64,000 nt of DNA from positions 124,001-188,000 of the forward strand of contig NZ_LAJH01000005.1 in assembly GCF_001292625.1 (NCBI RefSeq), given 5' to 3'. Under the pieces are notes generated by a model. That model made no database searches. It saw only the letters and a list, made by a program, of their open reading frames with translations, and had not been told where the DNA came from. The translations under genes were made by a program, and so were the position numbers. This DNA is from Shimia sp. SK013. GTDB taxonomy: Bacteria; Pseudomonadota; Alphaproteobacteria; Rhodobacterales; Rhodobacteraceae. Shown one piece after another: positions 27,245-36,504 of this stretch (position 1 is the stretch's first letter; each line of letters begins with the position of its first letter).

Positions 27245-28438
27245 TCAGGGGGTGATCATCGTGGCGATCCTATGCGCCATGAATGGCGCCACCGAGTATT
27301 TTCCGGTGTCGACGCTGATGTAGTCGCCGGTTTGCACGATGCCGTATTTGTCGCGACGGTGGATGCTCGCAGAGGCCTGATCCAGTCGTCCCCGTCCTTG
27401 CGCGTAGACCCAGCCGCCTTCGACTTTGATGTTGCTGGCGGACTGAAAGACCTGTGCTATGTCCGGCGCGAGGCGTTCAATTTGTGTGCGGGTTTGGTCG
27501 ATGATGTCCTGATCAGACCTGTCGTGCTCAACAGAAGGCGGAGCTATACCCTCTCCCTGCGCCAAAAGACCGGCGGGATACCACGACACGTAAAACCGCG
27601 TGCCGTCATAGTTTTTTAGATCCCCAAATGGACCCACGACAAACACCCGGCTGGGCACATCGCAGGGATGTTTCGTGGTGACAAACAGGGATTTTCGAAA
27701 GCGGTGCAGGCCTTCTTCTGCGACCGGAAGACCCAAGGCGAGATCCAGAACGGGACGGCCTTCCCAGAGGGCGTTTACGACGACATCGAAAGGCCCGTGG
27801 CTTATTTGATCGCTGGTGTGCACTGTCCAAGGGCCAAGCATACCAGAGGTTGTCGGTGTCGCGCGGTCCACTCTGGCGCCGAGGATCAGTTCAATATTTT
27901 GCGTGGCCTCGACTGCGTCGGTCAGGCGGTCGGCGAGCCATTGTGTGTCAATTGAGTATTCGGGGACCTCAAAGCCATCCAAGCCGTGTCCGCCTGAAAG
28001 CTGGTCCAAAGTCGATCGGGACAAACGTCGCGTGGGATGTTGAGCACCGAGGCTGCCGGAGGTATTTTGATCGCTGATCATGTCATCCACATGGGCGAAA
28101 TGTGCGGCCACTGCTGTGGGCGGCACGACGGAGTCGGGGTGAACGATGTAGGTGTCGGAATGCTGTGTGACATGGCCGGCAAGCGAGGTTGCAATAAGGT
28201 CTTCGATTAGGGGGCGAAACGCCAGTCCGGCGGCGAGCATGGCGCGGGCGGAGTTTCCGCTTTGGTCACCAGCATAGAGATAGCCCAGATGGATCTTGCC
28301 TTCGTTCCAGCGGCTGGCACCGTTGATCAGTGTCGACTGTTGGTCAAACAGGCAGACTTTGGCGCCTCGGCGCGCCATCTGGAGCGCGGTGGCGATGCCC
28401 ATGATGCCCGCCCCCAATACGGCAACAGACTTGGTCAT
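27245..28438 (-). CDS. FAD-dependent oxidoreductase (DAO family) in a glycosylation cluster
   Basis: This 397-residue protein begins with a dinucleotide-binding motif (VAVLGAGIMGIATALQMARRG) followed by an acidic adenosine-binding residue in LFDQQ, as in D-amino-acid-oxidase-type flavoproteins. The active-site region has SRWNEGKIHLGYLYAG. No signal peptide is seen. It is coupled to the glycosyltransferase gene (4-base ATGA overlap) and lies near a FdtA-like sugar ketoisomerase, so oxidation of a surface-sugar or polymer precursor is more likely than amino acid catabolism. The substrate is unknown. Confidence 0.8.
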   Translation of the reverse strand: MTKSVAVLGAGIMGIATALQMARRGAKVCLFDQQSTLINGASRWNEGKIHLGYLYAGDQSGNSARAMLAAGLAFRPLIEDLIATSLAGHVTQHSDTYIVHPDSVVPPTAVAAHFAHVDDMISDQNTSGSLGAQHPTRRLSRSTLDQLSGGHGLDGFEVPEYSIDTQWLADRLTDAVEATQNIELILGARVDRATPTTSGMLGPWTVHTSDQISHGPFDVVVNALWEGRPVLDLALGLPVAEEGLHRFRKSLFVTTKHPCDVPSRVFVVGPFGDLKNYDGTRFYVSWYPAGLLAQGEGIAPPSVEHDRSDQDIIDQTRTQIERLAPDIAQVFQSASNIKVEGGWVYAQGRGRLDQASASIHRRDKYGIVQTGDYISVDTGKYSVAPFMAHRIATMITP

Positions 28439-29424
28439 GACACGCGAGCCTTGGGCAGGTGGTCAAGGCGATCTGACACTTGGGCGCGAAACGCAAGAAC
28501 GTCTTGCGACACCGTGGCGCTGACGCAGTCCGTCGATGGTGTGTCCAGCAGTTCCGGTAGCATCGGGCGCTGGTGCCAGATGTCTTGCAGGCAGGCGCGA
28601 GACACATCTTTTGCGTTCAGGATCTGCCAGACTGCGCGCAGCACAAAGCTGTGTTTGATCAGGGCAAGCGCCTGCGGGTCAGCTATGCGGGCCTCAAGAT
28701 AGGGCCAAAGGCGATCCAGATTGGTTACCCATACCTTGCGAAGGTCGCGACAGTCGGGCTTTTCAGCGCTGGTGGTTAAGGCGTTGTCGCGCATCCAGCG
28801 GGTGTAAAGCGGCTCGTCCACACCGATGGCGGGGCCTGCCAACATAATGGCCGTGTGCAGGCCATAGGCCTGAAACATCTCTCCGGGTCCGATGCCGGGG
28901 CGTAGCAAGTTGGCAATATCAAGCGCCTCTGTGCGGATCATGCTTCTGAGCGGTGCGCCGGGCACCTGATGATTGGCCAGCATTGTCAGCATCCGGTTCG
29001 CCGGGTCGAGGTCATATCTGTGGGCGGGTATGCGTTTTTGGGCGCGGCCGATCAGATCGAGGCTGCAGTTTGCGCTGGCGGTATTCGACGTGGCCTTAAG
29101 CGCCTGAACCATGCGTTTGCAATAATGGGGGGAGACAAAATCGTCGTGAAAATAGATGAAGAAATACGGAGTTTGCACACGCCGGATAAGACCTGCGACG
29201 TTGCCGGCCCATCCGACCCGCGTGCTATGTTCAAAAACCTCAATGCGCGGATCTGTTGCGGCAATTGAGTGGCAAATGGCGGCGGTGCTGTCGCTGGATT
29301 GATCCACCGAAATCAGGATGCGGATGTTGGGCAACGTCTGGCCTGTGGCAAATCCCAGCGTCCGCGCAATAAAGGCCTCCGCCTCGTATGTCGGGATGCA
29401 GATTGTGACCTCGGGATCTGCCAT
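28435..29424 (-). CDS. Glycosyltransferase family 2-like protein
   Basis: About 329 residues with a GT-A fold: VTICIPTYEAEAFIARTL, then ILISVDQSSDSTAAI and FFIYFHDDFVSP, where HDD would be the metal/nucleotide site. The C-terminal half (about residues 190-329) is unassigned. The ATG at 29424 is preferred to a TTG at 29439. It is followed by the FAD oxidoreductase with a 4-base overlap. It probably modifies a cell-surface glycan. Confidence 0.82.
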   Translation of the reverse strand: MADPEVTICIPTYEAEAFIARTLGFATGQTLPNIRILISVDQSSDSTAAICHSIAATDPRIEVFEHSTRVGWAGNVAGLIRRVQTPYFFIYFHDDFVSPHYCKRMVQALKATSNTASANCSLDLIGRAQKRIPAHRYDLDPANRMLTMLANHQVPGAPLRSMIRTEALDIANLLRPGIGPGEMFQAYGLHTAIMLAGPAIGVDEPLYTRWMRDNALTTSAEKPDCRDLRKVWVTNLDRLWPYLEARIADPQALALIKHSFVLRAVWQILNAKDVSRACLQDIWHQRPMLPELLDTPSTDCVSATVSQDVLAFRAQVSDRLDHLPKARVS

Positions 29425-29471
29425 GTTTTGCGTCGCCAATATTTTGCGTCCTTTTCCGTTTAGACAGCAGG

Positions 29472-29870
29472 TTAGTCCAAATAGCTGTCTTTGGAATACC
29501 GCTCACTGCTCAGGACGAGAAGGCGATCCTTTTTGGACCGGTAGGTTTGCGCGCTCCATGTTCCGGCCTCGATGAGCGCGACGACGCCATCCGGAACCAG
29601 ATCAAACCGGGTAGATTGCGCGCCATTGCGGACCTGAATACCTACGCGACCTGAGACACAACAGAAAAGCTGTTGGGCGGTGCGATGCGCGTGTTGGCCA
29701 CGTCGGGATCCACCTTGCGCCCCTTCCACGAGAAAAAGCCTTTGCGGAAGAAACGGAAGTTTATCCATGTCAAACGGGATCAGCGACCCACGCGCATCAG
29801 CGATTTTGTCATATTCCAGAAACCGGACGCCTTCGGGGAGATCGGCTACAGCACCTTGAAAAATATGCAT
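29472..29870 (-). CDS. FdtA/QdtA-like sugar 3,4-ketoisomerase family cupin
   Basis: About 132 residues of the FdtA/QdtA/WxcM-C cupin family: EYDKIADARGSLIPF, the substrate-binding RRGQHAHRTAQQLFC and IEAGTWSAQTYRS. Known members isomerise dTDP-4-keto-6-deoxyglucose to the 3-keto sugar for 3-amino or 3-acetamido sugars. The ATG at 29870 has AAAGG 5 bases upstream; the ATG at 29897 lacks a site. It is 47 bases upstream of the glycosyltransferase. Partner dTDP-sugar genes are not in the window, so the actual substrate is open. Confidence 0.8.
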   Translation of the reverse strand: MHIFQGAVADLPEGVRFLEYDKIADARGSLIPFDMDKLPFLPQRLFLVEGAQGGSRRGQHAHRTAQQLFCCVSGRVGIQVRNGAQSTRFDLVPDGVVALIEAGTWSAQTYRSKKDRLLVLSSERYSKDSYLD

Positions 29871-29981
29871 TTCAGCCTTTTGCCTCGAGCTCCCCATGGT
29901 GCAACTAGATCATAGAAGCCCATGGCCCGCAAGTTGGCCATGGCGTCGGGCATCCGGGTTGAGACAGTGGTCTCCGAAGGG

Positions 29982-30995
29982 TTACCGTTTCACCATCGTC
30001 AGCGTGTAGCCCTTGTTTTTGAGCAGGTTCAGCACGCCATATTGGCCGGGAAGATGGGCCGCGCCCACGGCCACCATGATGCGCTTTTCTTTGCGCGACA
30101 GGATGCGTGGCATCCAGTTTTTGTTGCGCTCATCCAGAATGTACTTGTCCCGACTGCGCATCAGGCGGGAGACCTCGGAGCGAGAGACTTTCAAATCGCG
30201 GTAGCTGAAGGCTTCGTTGATCAGCATGGCTTCTGTCAGCTTGTCGTCAAAATAGCCGTTGCGAAGTGTGACCGTCGCATTGGCGATTTCGGCTTTGCTG
30301 AGCATATCCCACTCCAGCATTTTGACCTGATTGCGGATCGGCTCGGCGGAAATCGTGCGCAGGCTTTCCTCAACGGTCTCAAGTGACATGGTCGGCACAC
30401 GTTTGGTGCGGGCGACCCGTTCAAGCCGAGCGTCAACGCCTTTGGAGCGGTTCCAGGCGAAGGGGTCGCAATCACCGTGCACCACAGAGCCGGTGATGAA
30501 CCAGGGCTGAATGCGGTTGAGTTCGTCGGGGGTGAAGCCGTGCAGTTGCATGCGCAAGCTGAGCTGTTCCCACAGGTCTTTGCGCAGCAGTTGGCTCATG
30601 TACGGGCCGCGTTGGCGCAACAAAACACCGGGTTTTTTAAAGACGGCGTCCCATTGCGGTTCGATTTCCTTGGTGCGGATTTCGAGCATCAGCAGGTCAG
30701 CGTCTTTTAAGAATTTGGAGGCGTCGGCGACAACTTTGCGGTGACGCCCGTCACCGGAATGGTGCGTGCCCACGACGTGGATGGTCTGATCGCCTTTGCG
30801 GGCTTCCCATATGATGCCTTCGGCAAAAGGGATACGGGCGGCTTGTTGCGCGAATTTGGCGCGGTCCTGCGCGCTGATGCCTTTGCGCAAATCGGTGCCC
30901 TTGCACCGTGCCTCAGACGCGGTGGTAGATAGGGTCAACAAGCCAACAGACAGGAGGCCGACGAGGGCGGAGCGGAGCGCGTTTTTCTTCATCAT
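29982..30995 (-). CDS. TraB/GumN-family protein
   Basis: This 337-residue protein has a signal peptide (through about residue 29, STTASEARC) and the TraB/GumN domain: GTHHSGDGRH near residue 76 and VAVGAAHLPGQYGV near the C-terminus, which carry the conserved GTxH and GxxH motifs. The family includes metal-dependent Tiki-type proteases; the bacterial role is unclear. It is the only gene between the glycosylation cluster and dctM. Confidence 0.85.
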   Translation of the reverse strand: MMKKNALRSALVGLLSVGLLTLSTTASEARCKGTDLRKGISAQDRAKFAQQAARIPFAEGIIWEARKGDQTIHVVGTHHSGDGRHRKVVADASKFLKDADLLMLEIRTKEIEPQWDAVFKKPGVLLRQRGPYMSQLLRKDLWEQLSLRMQLHGFTPDELNRIQPWFITGSVVHGDCDPFAWNRSKGVDARLERVARTKRVPTMSLETVEESLRTISAEPIRNQVKMLEWDMLSKAEIANATVTLRNGYFDDKLTEAMLINEAFSYRDLKVSRSEVSRLMRSRDKYILDERNKNWMPRILSRKEKRIMVAVGAAHLPGQYGVLNLLKNKGYTLTMVKR

Positions 30996-31007
30996 GCCAA
31001 ATGAATA

Positions 31008-31028
31008 GAGCCGCGCAGTGCGCGGCTC
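31008..31028 (-). terminator. Hairpin between dctM and the TraB/GumN gene
   Basis: The arms GAGCCGCGC (31008-31016) and GCGCGGCTC (31020-31028) form a perfect 9-pair stem with a 3-base loop, 29 bases past the dctM stop. No strong U tract follows on the minus strand, so it may be a weak terminator or a 3'-end stabiliser. Confidence 0.55.
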
Positions 31029-31057
31029 AACTCAGGAGATCATGACTTTGGTCAAAT

Positions 31058-32485
31058 TCACGCTAGGGATGGCAGCCAGAGCACAATTGACGGGAAAGCC
31101 ACCAGCAGCGCGATGGTCACAGCATCAGCGATAAAGAAGGGCGTCACACCTTTGAACACGTCTTGTACCGTCAGGTCATCACGAACCCCTGCGACCACGA
31201 AACAGTTGAGGCCGATGGGTGGGGTGATCAGACAGAACTCGGCCATTTTCACCACCAGAATGCCGAACCAGATCGCGCACATGGTGCCGCTCATGCCAAA
31301 CGTACTTTCGGCCGCAGTTACGGCTTCGCCGCCGTTGAGCGCCATCACGGCTGGGTAAACAACCGGCAGGGTCAACAGCAACATACCAATGGCGTCCATG
31401 AACATACCAAGCACTGCGTAGGCCAGAAGGATGCACACGAGAATCAGCCAAGGGGACATTTCAAGGGAGGTGATCCAATCGGAGAATGCACCCGGCAAGT
31501 CTGCAAACCCGAGGAAACGTACATAAATCAACACGCCCCAAATGATGGTGAAGATCATCACCGTGAGTTTCGCGGTGTCCAGCAGAGCCAGTTTCAGTTC
31601 CGGCCAGCGCATGCCACGGATGAGCGCGAGCAGGAAGACGATGAATGCGCCAACTGCGCCGCCTTCGGTTGGGGTGCCCCACGCGTCGCCGAAGGGATTG
31701 TAGACAAAGAAGATGATGATCACGACCACCGCCACAATCGGCAGCGCAGGTGGCAGGGATGCGAAACGCTCGCGCCATGTGAAACCGGTCACAGGAGGGC
31801 CAACGTTTTTGAACACAACGGCGATGCCGATGATCATGGCGGCATAGATGATCGCGGAAAACGCGCCGGGGATGAAGCCCGCGAGCAACAGTTTGCCCAC
31901 GTCCTGTTCCACAATAATGGCGTAGATCACGAGGATCGCGCTGGGCGGAATGAGCGAGGCCAATGTGCCGCCAGCAGCCACAACGCCAGCGGCGAATTGT
32001 TTGTTGTACCCTGCCTTGAGCATCTCGGGGATGGCGATGCGGGCAAAAACCGCCGCCGTCGCGACGGAAGCGCCCGACACGGCAGCGAAGCCTGCGGTGG
32101 CGAAGATGGTGGAAACCGCTAAGCCGCCCGGCACCCATGCGATCCAGCGTTTGGCGGCCTCAAACAGCGCGGAGGTCAGTTTCGCGTAATAGGCAAGGTA
32201 GCCGATCAGGATGAACGTGGGGATCAGGCTGAGCGCCTGAGAAGAGACTTTGGAATGCGGCACAGAGCCGGCAATGGCGATGGATTTGCCAAGCGCGCCG
32301 TCCCAGATTTCGCGGCGTTCGTTCCAATAGAGGAATTTTTCGGGCGCATAACCGAACTTCGCCCAGAAGATCCAGACGATGCCAATAAAGCCTGCCAGCG
32401 CGGCAGCAAAGGCCACGCGCATGCCCAGAACAACAAGCACCAGCATGCCGCCGGTGACCCAAAGGCCGATGGTGATATTATCCAT
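31058..32485 (-). CDS. dctM: TRAP transporter large permease subunit
   Basis: About 475 residues with some twelve membrane helices, of the DctM type. Typical loops are NKQFAAGVVAAGGTLASLIPPSAILVIY (start of it shown here only as a landmark near residue 165), LGMFMDAIGMLLLTLPVVYP and LITPPIGLNCFVV. It carries sodium-driven import of an organic acid-like solute with DctQ and DctP. The ATG at 32485 has GGAGG 8 bases upstream and overlaps dctQ by 8 bases; the frame up to 32581 has no such site. Confidence 0.92.
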   Translation of the reverse strand: MDNITIGLWVTGGMLVLVVLGMRVAFAAALAGFIGIVWIFWAKFGYAPEKFLYWNERREIWDGALGKSIAIAGSVPHSKVSSQALSLIPTFILIGYLAYYAKLTSALFEAAKRWIAWVPGGLAVSTIFATAGFAAVSGASVATAAVFARIAIPEMLKAGYNKQFAAGVVAAGGTLASLIPPSAILVIYAIIVEQDVGKLLLAGFIPGAFSAIIYAAMIIGIAVVFKNVGPPVTGFTWRERFASLPPALPIVAVVVIIIFFVYNPFGDAWGTPTEGGAVGAFIVFLLALIRGMRWPELKLALLDTAKLTVMIFTIIWGVLIYVRFLGFADLPGAFSDWITSLEMSPWLILVCILLAYAVLGMFMDAIGMLLLTLPVVYPAVMALNGGEAVTAAESTFGMSGTMCAIWFGILVVKMAEFCLITPPIGLNCFVVAGVRDDLTVQDVFKGVTPFFIADAVTIALLVAFPSIVLWLPSLA

Positions 32486-33113
32486 TGTCGTTGCCTCCGA
32501 GCTGATCGACTTCGGCGCGGGCTTGTTCCTCGATGGATTGAACCAGAGGAACGGCAACCGGATTTGGGATGTTGAGAACAAAGGCGCGTGCGTAGCCCCA
32601 GACCTGAATCATAAGGCGCAGACACATGACGCCAAAGGCGAGGGGAACGATCAGCTTGGATGGCCATATCGGCAGGCCGATGTCGATCGAACTGTCACGT
32701 GAACAGAGCGGGCGGGCGCAGTCAAACGAGCGGTCAAAGTGTGCCCATGCTCCCATCGTCAGCGCGATCATTAGCAAAAGGATCAAGGTAACGGACAAGA
32801 GTTCGGCGCCCCAAAGCGCGCGGCCGCGTAGTTGGCCGATGACCATGTCCATGCGGATATGGCTGCCGTCACGCTGTACAAAGGCGATGCCCATGACAGC
32901 GATCAGCGGCATCAGGACTTCGATGTAATCGACGTAGCCAGACAAGGGTGAGGCAAAGAATTTCCGGCCACCTACGGAATAGGCGGCGAGAAACATGAGG
33001 CTGAAGACGGCGAAGCCGCTGAGCAGCGCGAAAAAGGTTTCCAGTTTGAGTAAGTTGCGATCCAGCTTGGAAAGCAGGCTGTCGTCCTCAAACACGGCAG
33101 AAGCACCGGCCAT
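32478..33113 (-). CDS. dctQ: TRAP transporter small permease subunit
   Basis: This 211-residue protein has four membrane segments, of the DctQ family (helix at about 28-50, DYIEVLMPLIAVMGIAFVQ with the typical RDGSHIRMDM, and a C-terminal segment near 160-180). A long loop with two Cys (FDCARPLCSRD) follows the third helix, as in larger DctQ versions. It sits between dctP and dctM. Confidence 0.88.
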   Translation of the reverse strand: MAGASAVFEDDSLLSKLDRNLLKLETFFALLSGFAVFSLMFLAAYSVGGRKFFASPLSGYVDYIEVLMPLIAVMGIAFVQRDGSHIRMDMVIGQLRGRALWGAELLSVTLILLLMIALTMGAWAHFDRSFDCARPLCSRDSSIDIGLPIWPSKLIVPLAFGVMCLRLMIQVWGYARAFVLNIPNPVAVPLVQSIEEQARAEVDQLGGNDNG

Positions 33114-33137
33114 TAGTCATCCCCTCGTTCTTATGCA

Positions 33138-33167
33138 AAACGGCCCCGCGCATTGACGGGGCCGTTT
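33138..33167 (-). terminator. Hairpin between dctP and dctQ
   Basis: The arms 33138-33148 and 33157-33167 form a perfect 11-pair stem (AAACGGCCCCG/CGGGGCCGTTT) with an 8-base loop. On the minus strand it ends in TTTTGC, so it can partly terminate after dctP. This would give more binding protein than permease. Confidence 0.75.
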
Positions 33168-33182
33168 CGGTTTTTGGTAAAT

Positions 33183-34199
33183 TTAGTTGCTGGCGCGGTG
33201 GTCAGCCAAAGTCTTGACGACGAGGTCATAGAGTTCCTGACCAGGCAGGCCTTGGCCTTCCATGTCGGCAATCCATGCGTCTCGGATCGGATCAGCAGCC
33301 GTGGCACGGAATTCGGCCAGAACAGCGTCGTCGATCATGACTTTTTCGACGCCTTTTTCAGCCAGAACGCTGTCCCACTTCTCAAGCAGGGTGCCGTAGT
33401 TGGCAACGTAGTGATCCAGTGCTTCGTCAACGGAGCTGTCCAGCGCTGCGCGGTGGTCATCAGACAACATGTCGTAGGCGTCGATGTTCACAACAACCGG
33501 GCAGTTCACGGTGCCAGGGTTGAGGTTCGCAGTCCACCACTCGGCCTGATTTATGGTGCCAAACGCGAGGTGCGCGTGCTGGGCAAACGCAACCGTGTCG
33601 ACCACGCCGCTTTCCATTGCCTGATAAGCTTCGGTTGCGGTCACGGACGTTGGAACGCCGCCCACAGCTTCGAACGCTTTGCCCAGACCACCGGTTGCGC
33701 GGACGCGCATGCCGTCAAAGGCTGCCAATGTGTCACGCGGCTCGCCGGTGCCAACCAAGTTGTACTGTGGCATCGGGGATGTCATCAGCAGCATGGCGTT
33801 CCACTGTTCCATTTCTTCGGCTGCAGCGGGGTGCGCGTAAACAGCTTTGGACACGGCCACTTCTTCGGCCAGGTTGGCCACGCCGAGGAACGGCAGTTCC
33901 AGCACGGTTACAACGCGGTTTTTGTCGCGGTGGTAGCCAGCGCAGAACTGCGCCATTTCAAACGCGCCAATCGAGATGCCGTCGAGGTTTTCACGGTTCT
34001 TGGACAGGCCACCGTAAGAGATGTTCAGTGTGAAATCGCCGCCGGTTTTTTCGCTGACGAGTTCAGCCAGTTTCTCAACGTGCTCGGTAAAGGCGCGGCG
34101 TTTGCCCCATACAGAGACGTTCCATTCGGTGGCCATAGCTTCGGTTGCAAATGCCAACGTGAGTGCAGCCGCAGCAGTGCGGCCCAAAAATTTCTTCAT
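33183..34199 (-). CDS. dctP: TRAP transporter periplasmic solute-binding protein
   Basis: This 338-residue DctP-family protein has a signal peptide (MKKFLGRTAAAALTLAFATEAMA, cut before TEW). The ligand-anchoring Arg region reads FDGMRVRATGGLGKAFEAVGG. The ligand cannot be read from sequence; neighbouring urease genes do not define it because TRAP systems usually carry carboxylates. A 113-base gap separates it from the upstream ureG gene. Confidence 0.9.
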   Translation of the reverse strand: MKKFLGRTAAAALTLAFATEAMATEWNVSVWGKRRAFTEHVEKLAELVSEKTGGDFTLNISYGGLSKNRENLDGISIGAFEMAQFCAGYHRDKNRVVTVLELPFLGVANLAEEVAVSKAVYAHPAAAEEMEQWNAMLLMTSPMPQYNLVGTGEPRDTLAAFDGMRVRATGGLGKAFEAVGGVPTSVTATEAYQAMESGVVDTVAFAQHAHLAFGTINQAEWWTANLNPGTVNCPVVVNIDAYDMLSDDHRAALDSSVDEALDHYVANYGTLLEKWDSVLAEKGVEKVMIDDAVLAEFRATAADPIRDAWIADMEGQGLPGQELYDLVVKTLADHRASN

Positions 34200-34312
34200 G
34201 ATATCCTCCCATTGAATGGCTTCGGTGCCATTTCAAGCGAGAGGTTACCGCAGGGGCTTCACCGTGGATAGTCCGTATTTGTCGGTATATGATTTGAGCC
34301 GACAGTGCCTTT

Positions 34313-34942
34313 TTATTGTGCGATCAGCTCTGGAATGCCGCCCATCTCGCCGATTAGCGGCAGGATGGCCTCGAAGCCTTTGCCATGGCGCAGGGAGGTG
34401 AAAACGAAAGGCCGGTCGCCGCGCATTTTGGTGGCGTCACGCTCCATCACTTCAAGCGAGGCGCCCACATAGGGGGCGAGATCGGTTTTGTTGATGACGA
34501 GAATATCAGAGCGGGTGATCGCGGGACCGCCTTTGCGCGGGATCTCTTCGCCAGCGGCCGTGTCGATCACATAGATCGTCAGATCGGCGAGTTCGGGGCT
34601 GAACGTTGCCGATAGGTTGTCGCCGCCGGATTCGATCAGCACCACGTCGAGATCGGGTATCTCGCGGTTCAACTCATCAATTGCGGCGAGGTTGATCGAG
34701 GCGTCTTCGCGGATTGCCGTGTGTGGGCAGCCGCCGGTTTCCACGCCTTTGATACGTTCAAGTGGCAAAACCTGTTGACGCATCAGTTCCTCGGCGTCTT
34801 CGCGGGTGTAGATGTCGTTTGTCACAACCGCGACCGAGAGCTTGTCGCGCAAGGCACGGCACAGGTTGGCGGTCAGGGTGGTTTTGCCAGCGCCGACAGG
34901 GCCGCCGATGCCAATACGTAGAGGACCGTTGGGAGATGCCAT
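34313..34942 (-). CDS. ureG: Urease accessory GTPase
   Basis: This 209-residue GTPase helps insert nickel into urease. Motifs are P-loop [11 protein letters not shown] (about residue 13), the metal-binding [27 protein letters not shown] and NKTDLAP. The ATG at 34942 has AAGGAG 6 bases upstream and follows the DUF3995 gene stop by one base. Confidence 0.96.
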   Translation of the reverse strand: MASPNGPLRIGIGGPVGAGKTTLTANLCRALRDKLSVAVVTNDIYTREDAEELMRQQVLPLERIKGVETGGCPHTAIREDASINLAAIDELNREIPDLDVVLIESGGDNLSATFSPELADLTIYVIDTAAGEEIPRKGGPAITRSDILVINKTDLAPYVGASLEVMERDATKMRGDRPFVFTSLRHGKGFEAILPLIGEMGGIPELIAQ

Positions 34943-34943
34943 G

Positions 34944-35354
34944 TCAGGCTCCTTGTAGGCGTAAAATGAGGAAGGCCACGCCGATCGCAAGGATCAGCGG
35001 GCTGTAAAGGCGGCGGTCAAGCGTGACGAAGGGCTCTTCGCAGAAGATTTTTCGCCAGAACGGGGTGTAGGCGATAGCACCGCGCAAAAGAAAGACAACG
35101 GCGGCGCCGCTCATCAGAAGGCTGTGCAGCGGGAAGGCGGGAATATGCGGCAAGATCGCCGCAAATAGCAGCGCCATCGCAACCACGGCACAAGGGACGG
35201 CAGGCGGCATGCGGGTGATGTCTTTGGCCCCGACTGTGGCGCGAGCAAGGGCGACCTCGTCCTTGATCGGGGTCCAGTAGCCGATGGCCCAGAGCAAATG
35301 CAGGGCCGCGGGGACAAGAAGAGTGATGGTCAGAAGCGTTGCAAGAAAAGTCAT
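34944..35354 (-). CDS. DUF3995 membrane protein of the urease operon
   Basis: This 136-residue protein with four predicted membrane helices (about 1-22, 52-73, 77-94, 116-134) matches DUF3995 ([11 protein letters not shown] near residue 18). It overlaps ureF by 4 bases and abuts ureG, so it is part of the urease operon. A role in urea or nickel passage is possible but unproven. Confidence 0.75.
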   Translation of the reverse strand: MTFLATLLTITLLVPAALHLLWAIGYWTPIKDEVALARATVGAKDITRMPPAVPCAVVAMALLFAAILPHIPAFPLHSLLMSGAAVVFLLRGAIAYTPFWRKIFCEEPFVTLDRRLYSPLILAIGVAFLILRLQGA

Positions 35355-35992
35355 GATCGGAAAAGCCTCGAATACTGCGTTTCATGGTTCATGGACGCAA
35401 TGTCGGAGGCAAATGTGGTTGAGGCAATGTCGTGGATTGTCTCAGTGAGCGCTTTGTCGGCAATCTGTTGGCATAGCGGGGCGGTTTTCAGCAGGACGGT
35501 CTGTGCTTCGGTTTGCCCCAAAGGCACGAGGCGCGTGGCTGCCGAGGTCAGGTTGGCCGCAAACGCGTGCAAGAACAGCCGGGCGGTGTCCCTTAGTGGC
35601 AGGTCTTGCAGGCGGGCGGCGTGGCCGACGGCCACCGGATAGGTCAGGGCGGCAAGATCAATGTTATGGATGGCTGCGATGGTGCGGGCAAAGGCGCTGC
35701 CTTGTTGATCCGTTTCAAGCAGACGCTCGGCACTTGGCGCGAGGGCGCGGGCGAGGTCGTCGATTTCCTGCAGGCCCCCGTCGCTGGCTTTGTAGGCCGC
35801 AGTGAGCAAGATGGTGTCGTTGTGGCCCGCGCCAAAGCGCAATGTGTCCGTGAGCCACTCGGAAAAGGTCGCGGCATTTGTGATCGCTTCGGTGGCCACC
35901 AGATGTTCCAATCCATGACTGTAGGTGAACGCGCCGACCGGAAAGGCGGGCGAGAGCCATTGGGTCAACGTCAGGATTGGATCAGTGGTCAT
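35351..35992 (-). CDS. ureF: Urease accessory protein UreF
   Basis: This 213-residue UreF is recognised by LTQWLSPAFPVGAFTYSHGLE at the N-terminus and the all-helical remainder with GHNDTILL. UreF joins UreD and UreG in the activation complex that loads nickel. The ATG at 35992 overlaps the 3' end of ureE by 11 bases; the longer frame up to 36073 only shadows the His-rich tail of ureE. Confidence 0.94.
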   Translation of the reverse strand: MTTDPILTLTQWLSPAFPVGAFTYSHGLEHLVATEAITNAATFSEWLTDTLRFGAGHNDTILLTAAYKASDGGLQEIDDLARALAPSAERLLETDQQGSAFARTIAAIHNIDLAALTYPVAVGHAARLQDLPLRDTARLFLHAFAANLTSAATRLVPLGQTEAQTVLLKTAPLCQQIADKALTETIHDIASTTFASDIASMNHETQYSRLFRS

Positions 35993-36479
35993 GGCCGTGA
36001 TCGTGCGTGTGATCATGCGCATGAGGATGGCTGTGGTCGTGGCCGTGGGTGCGGCCATGTCCGTAGGCGCCACCTTCGGGCGTGAAAGGCTCTGTCACGT
36101 CGGTGACAGTTGCGCCCAGTAACGCCAGCATGTCGCGGATCACGTGATCGGGTTGCAGCAAGAGACGATTGGTTTCGATTTGGCAAGGGGTGTGGCGGTT
36201 GCCGATATGCCAAGAAATGCGCGTGAGGTCGTGGGAGGTGACCTGCATCAACGCTTCGGGCGCGGCGGTCACGGTGATTTCGGTGCCATCCGTCAACACT
36301 AGAACCCCGCCATGATCAAGCGAGGCGGTTTTGGGCAGGTCTACTAGGATGCGGCTGCCGTCTTCAAGCTGCAGGGTTTTGCGGCGTAGAAATCGGTCTT
36401 CGTAGTTCAGGGCCACACGCCCCGATGCCGGGGCATGTGCGTGGCCGTGATAGGCGCGGGCGGTGGGGATTGCAGTCAT
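35982..36479 (-). CDS. ureE: Urease nickel metallochaperone
   Basis: This 165-residue UreE has the N-terminal peptide-binding domain (DRFLRRKTLQLEDG, LVDLPKTASLDHGG), the metal-binding domain with IGNRHTPCQ, and a C-terminal tail of about 25 residues rich in His and Asp, from HGRTHGHDH onward, that would bind several nickel ions. A second His cluster lies at residues 11-15 (HGHAH). The ATG at 36479 is chosen over the extended frame at 36527. Confidence 0.94.
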   Translation of the reverse strand: MTAIPTARAYHGHAHAPASGRVALNYEDRFLRRKTLQLEDGSRILVDLPKTASLDHGGVLVLTDGTEITVTAAPEALMQVTSHDLTRISWHIGNRHTPCQIETNRLLLQPDHVIRDMLALLGATVTDVTEPFTPEGGAYGHGRTHGHDHSHPHAHDHTHDHGHDH

Positions 36480-36504
36480 GCGACACCCCCAAGGCCCGAG
36501 TCGA

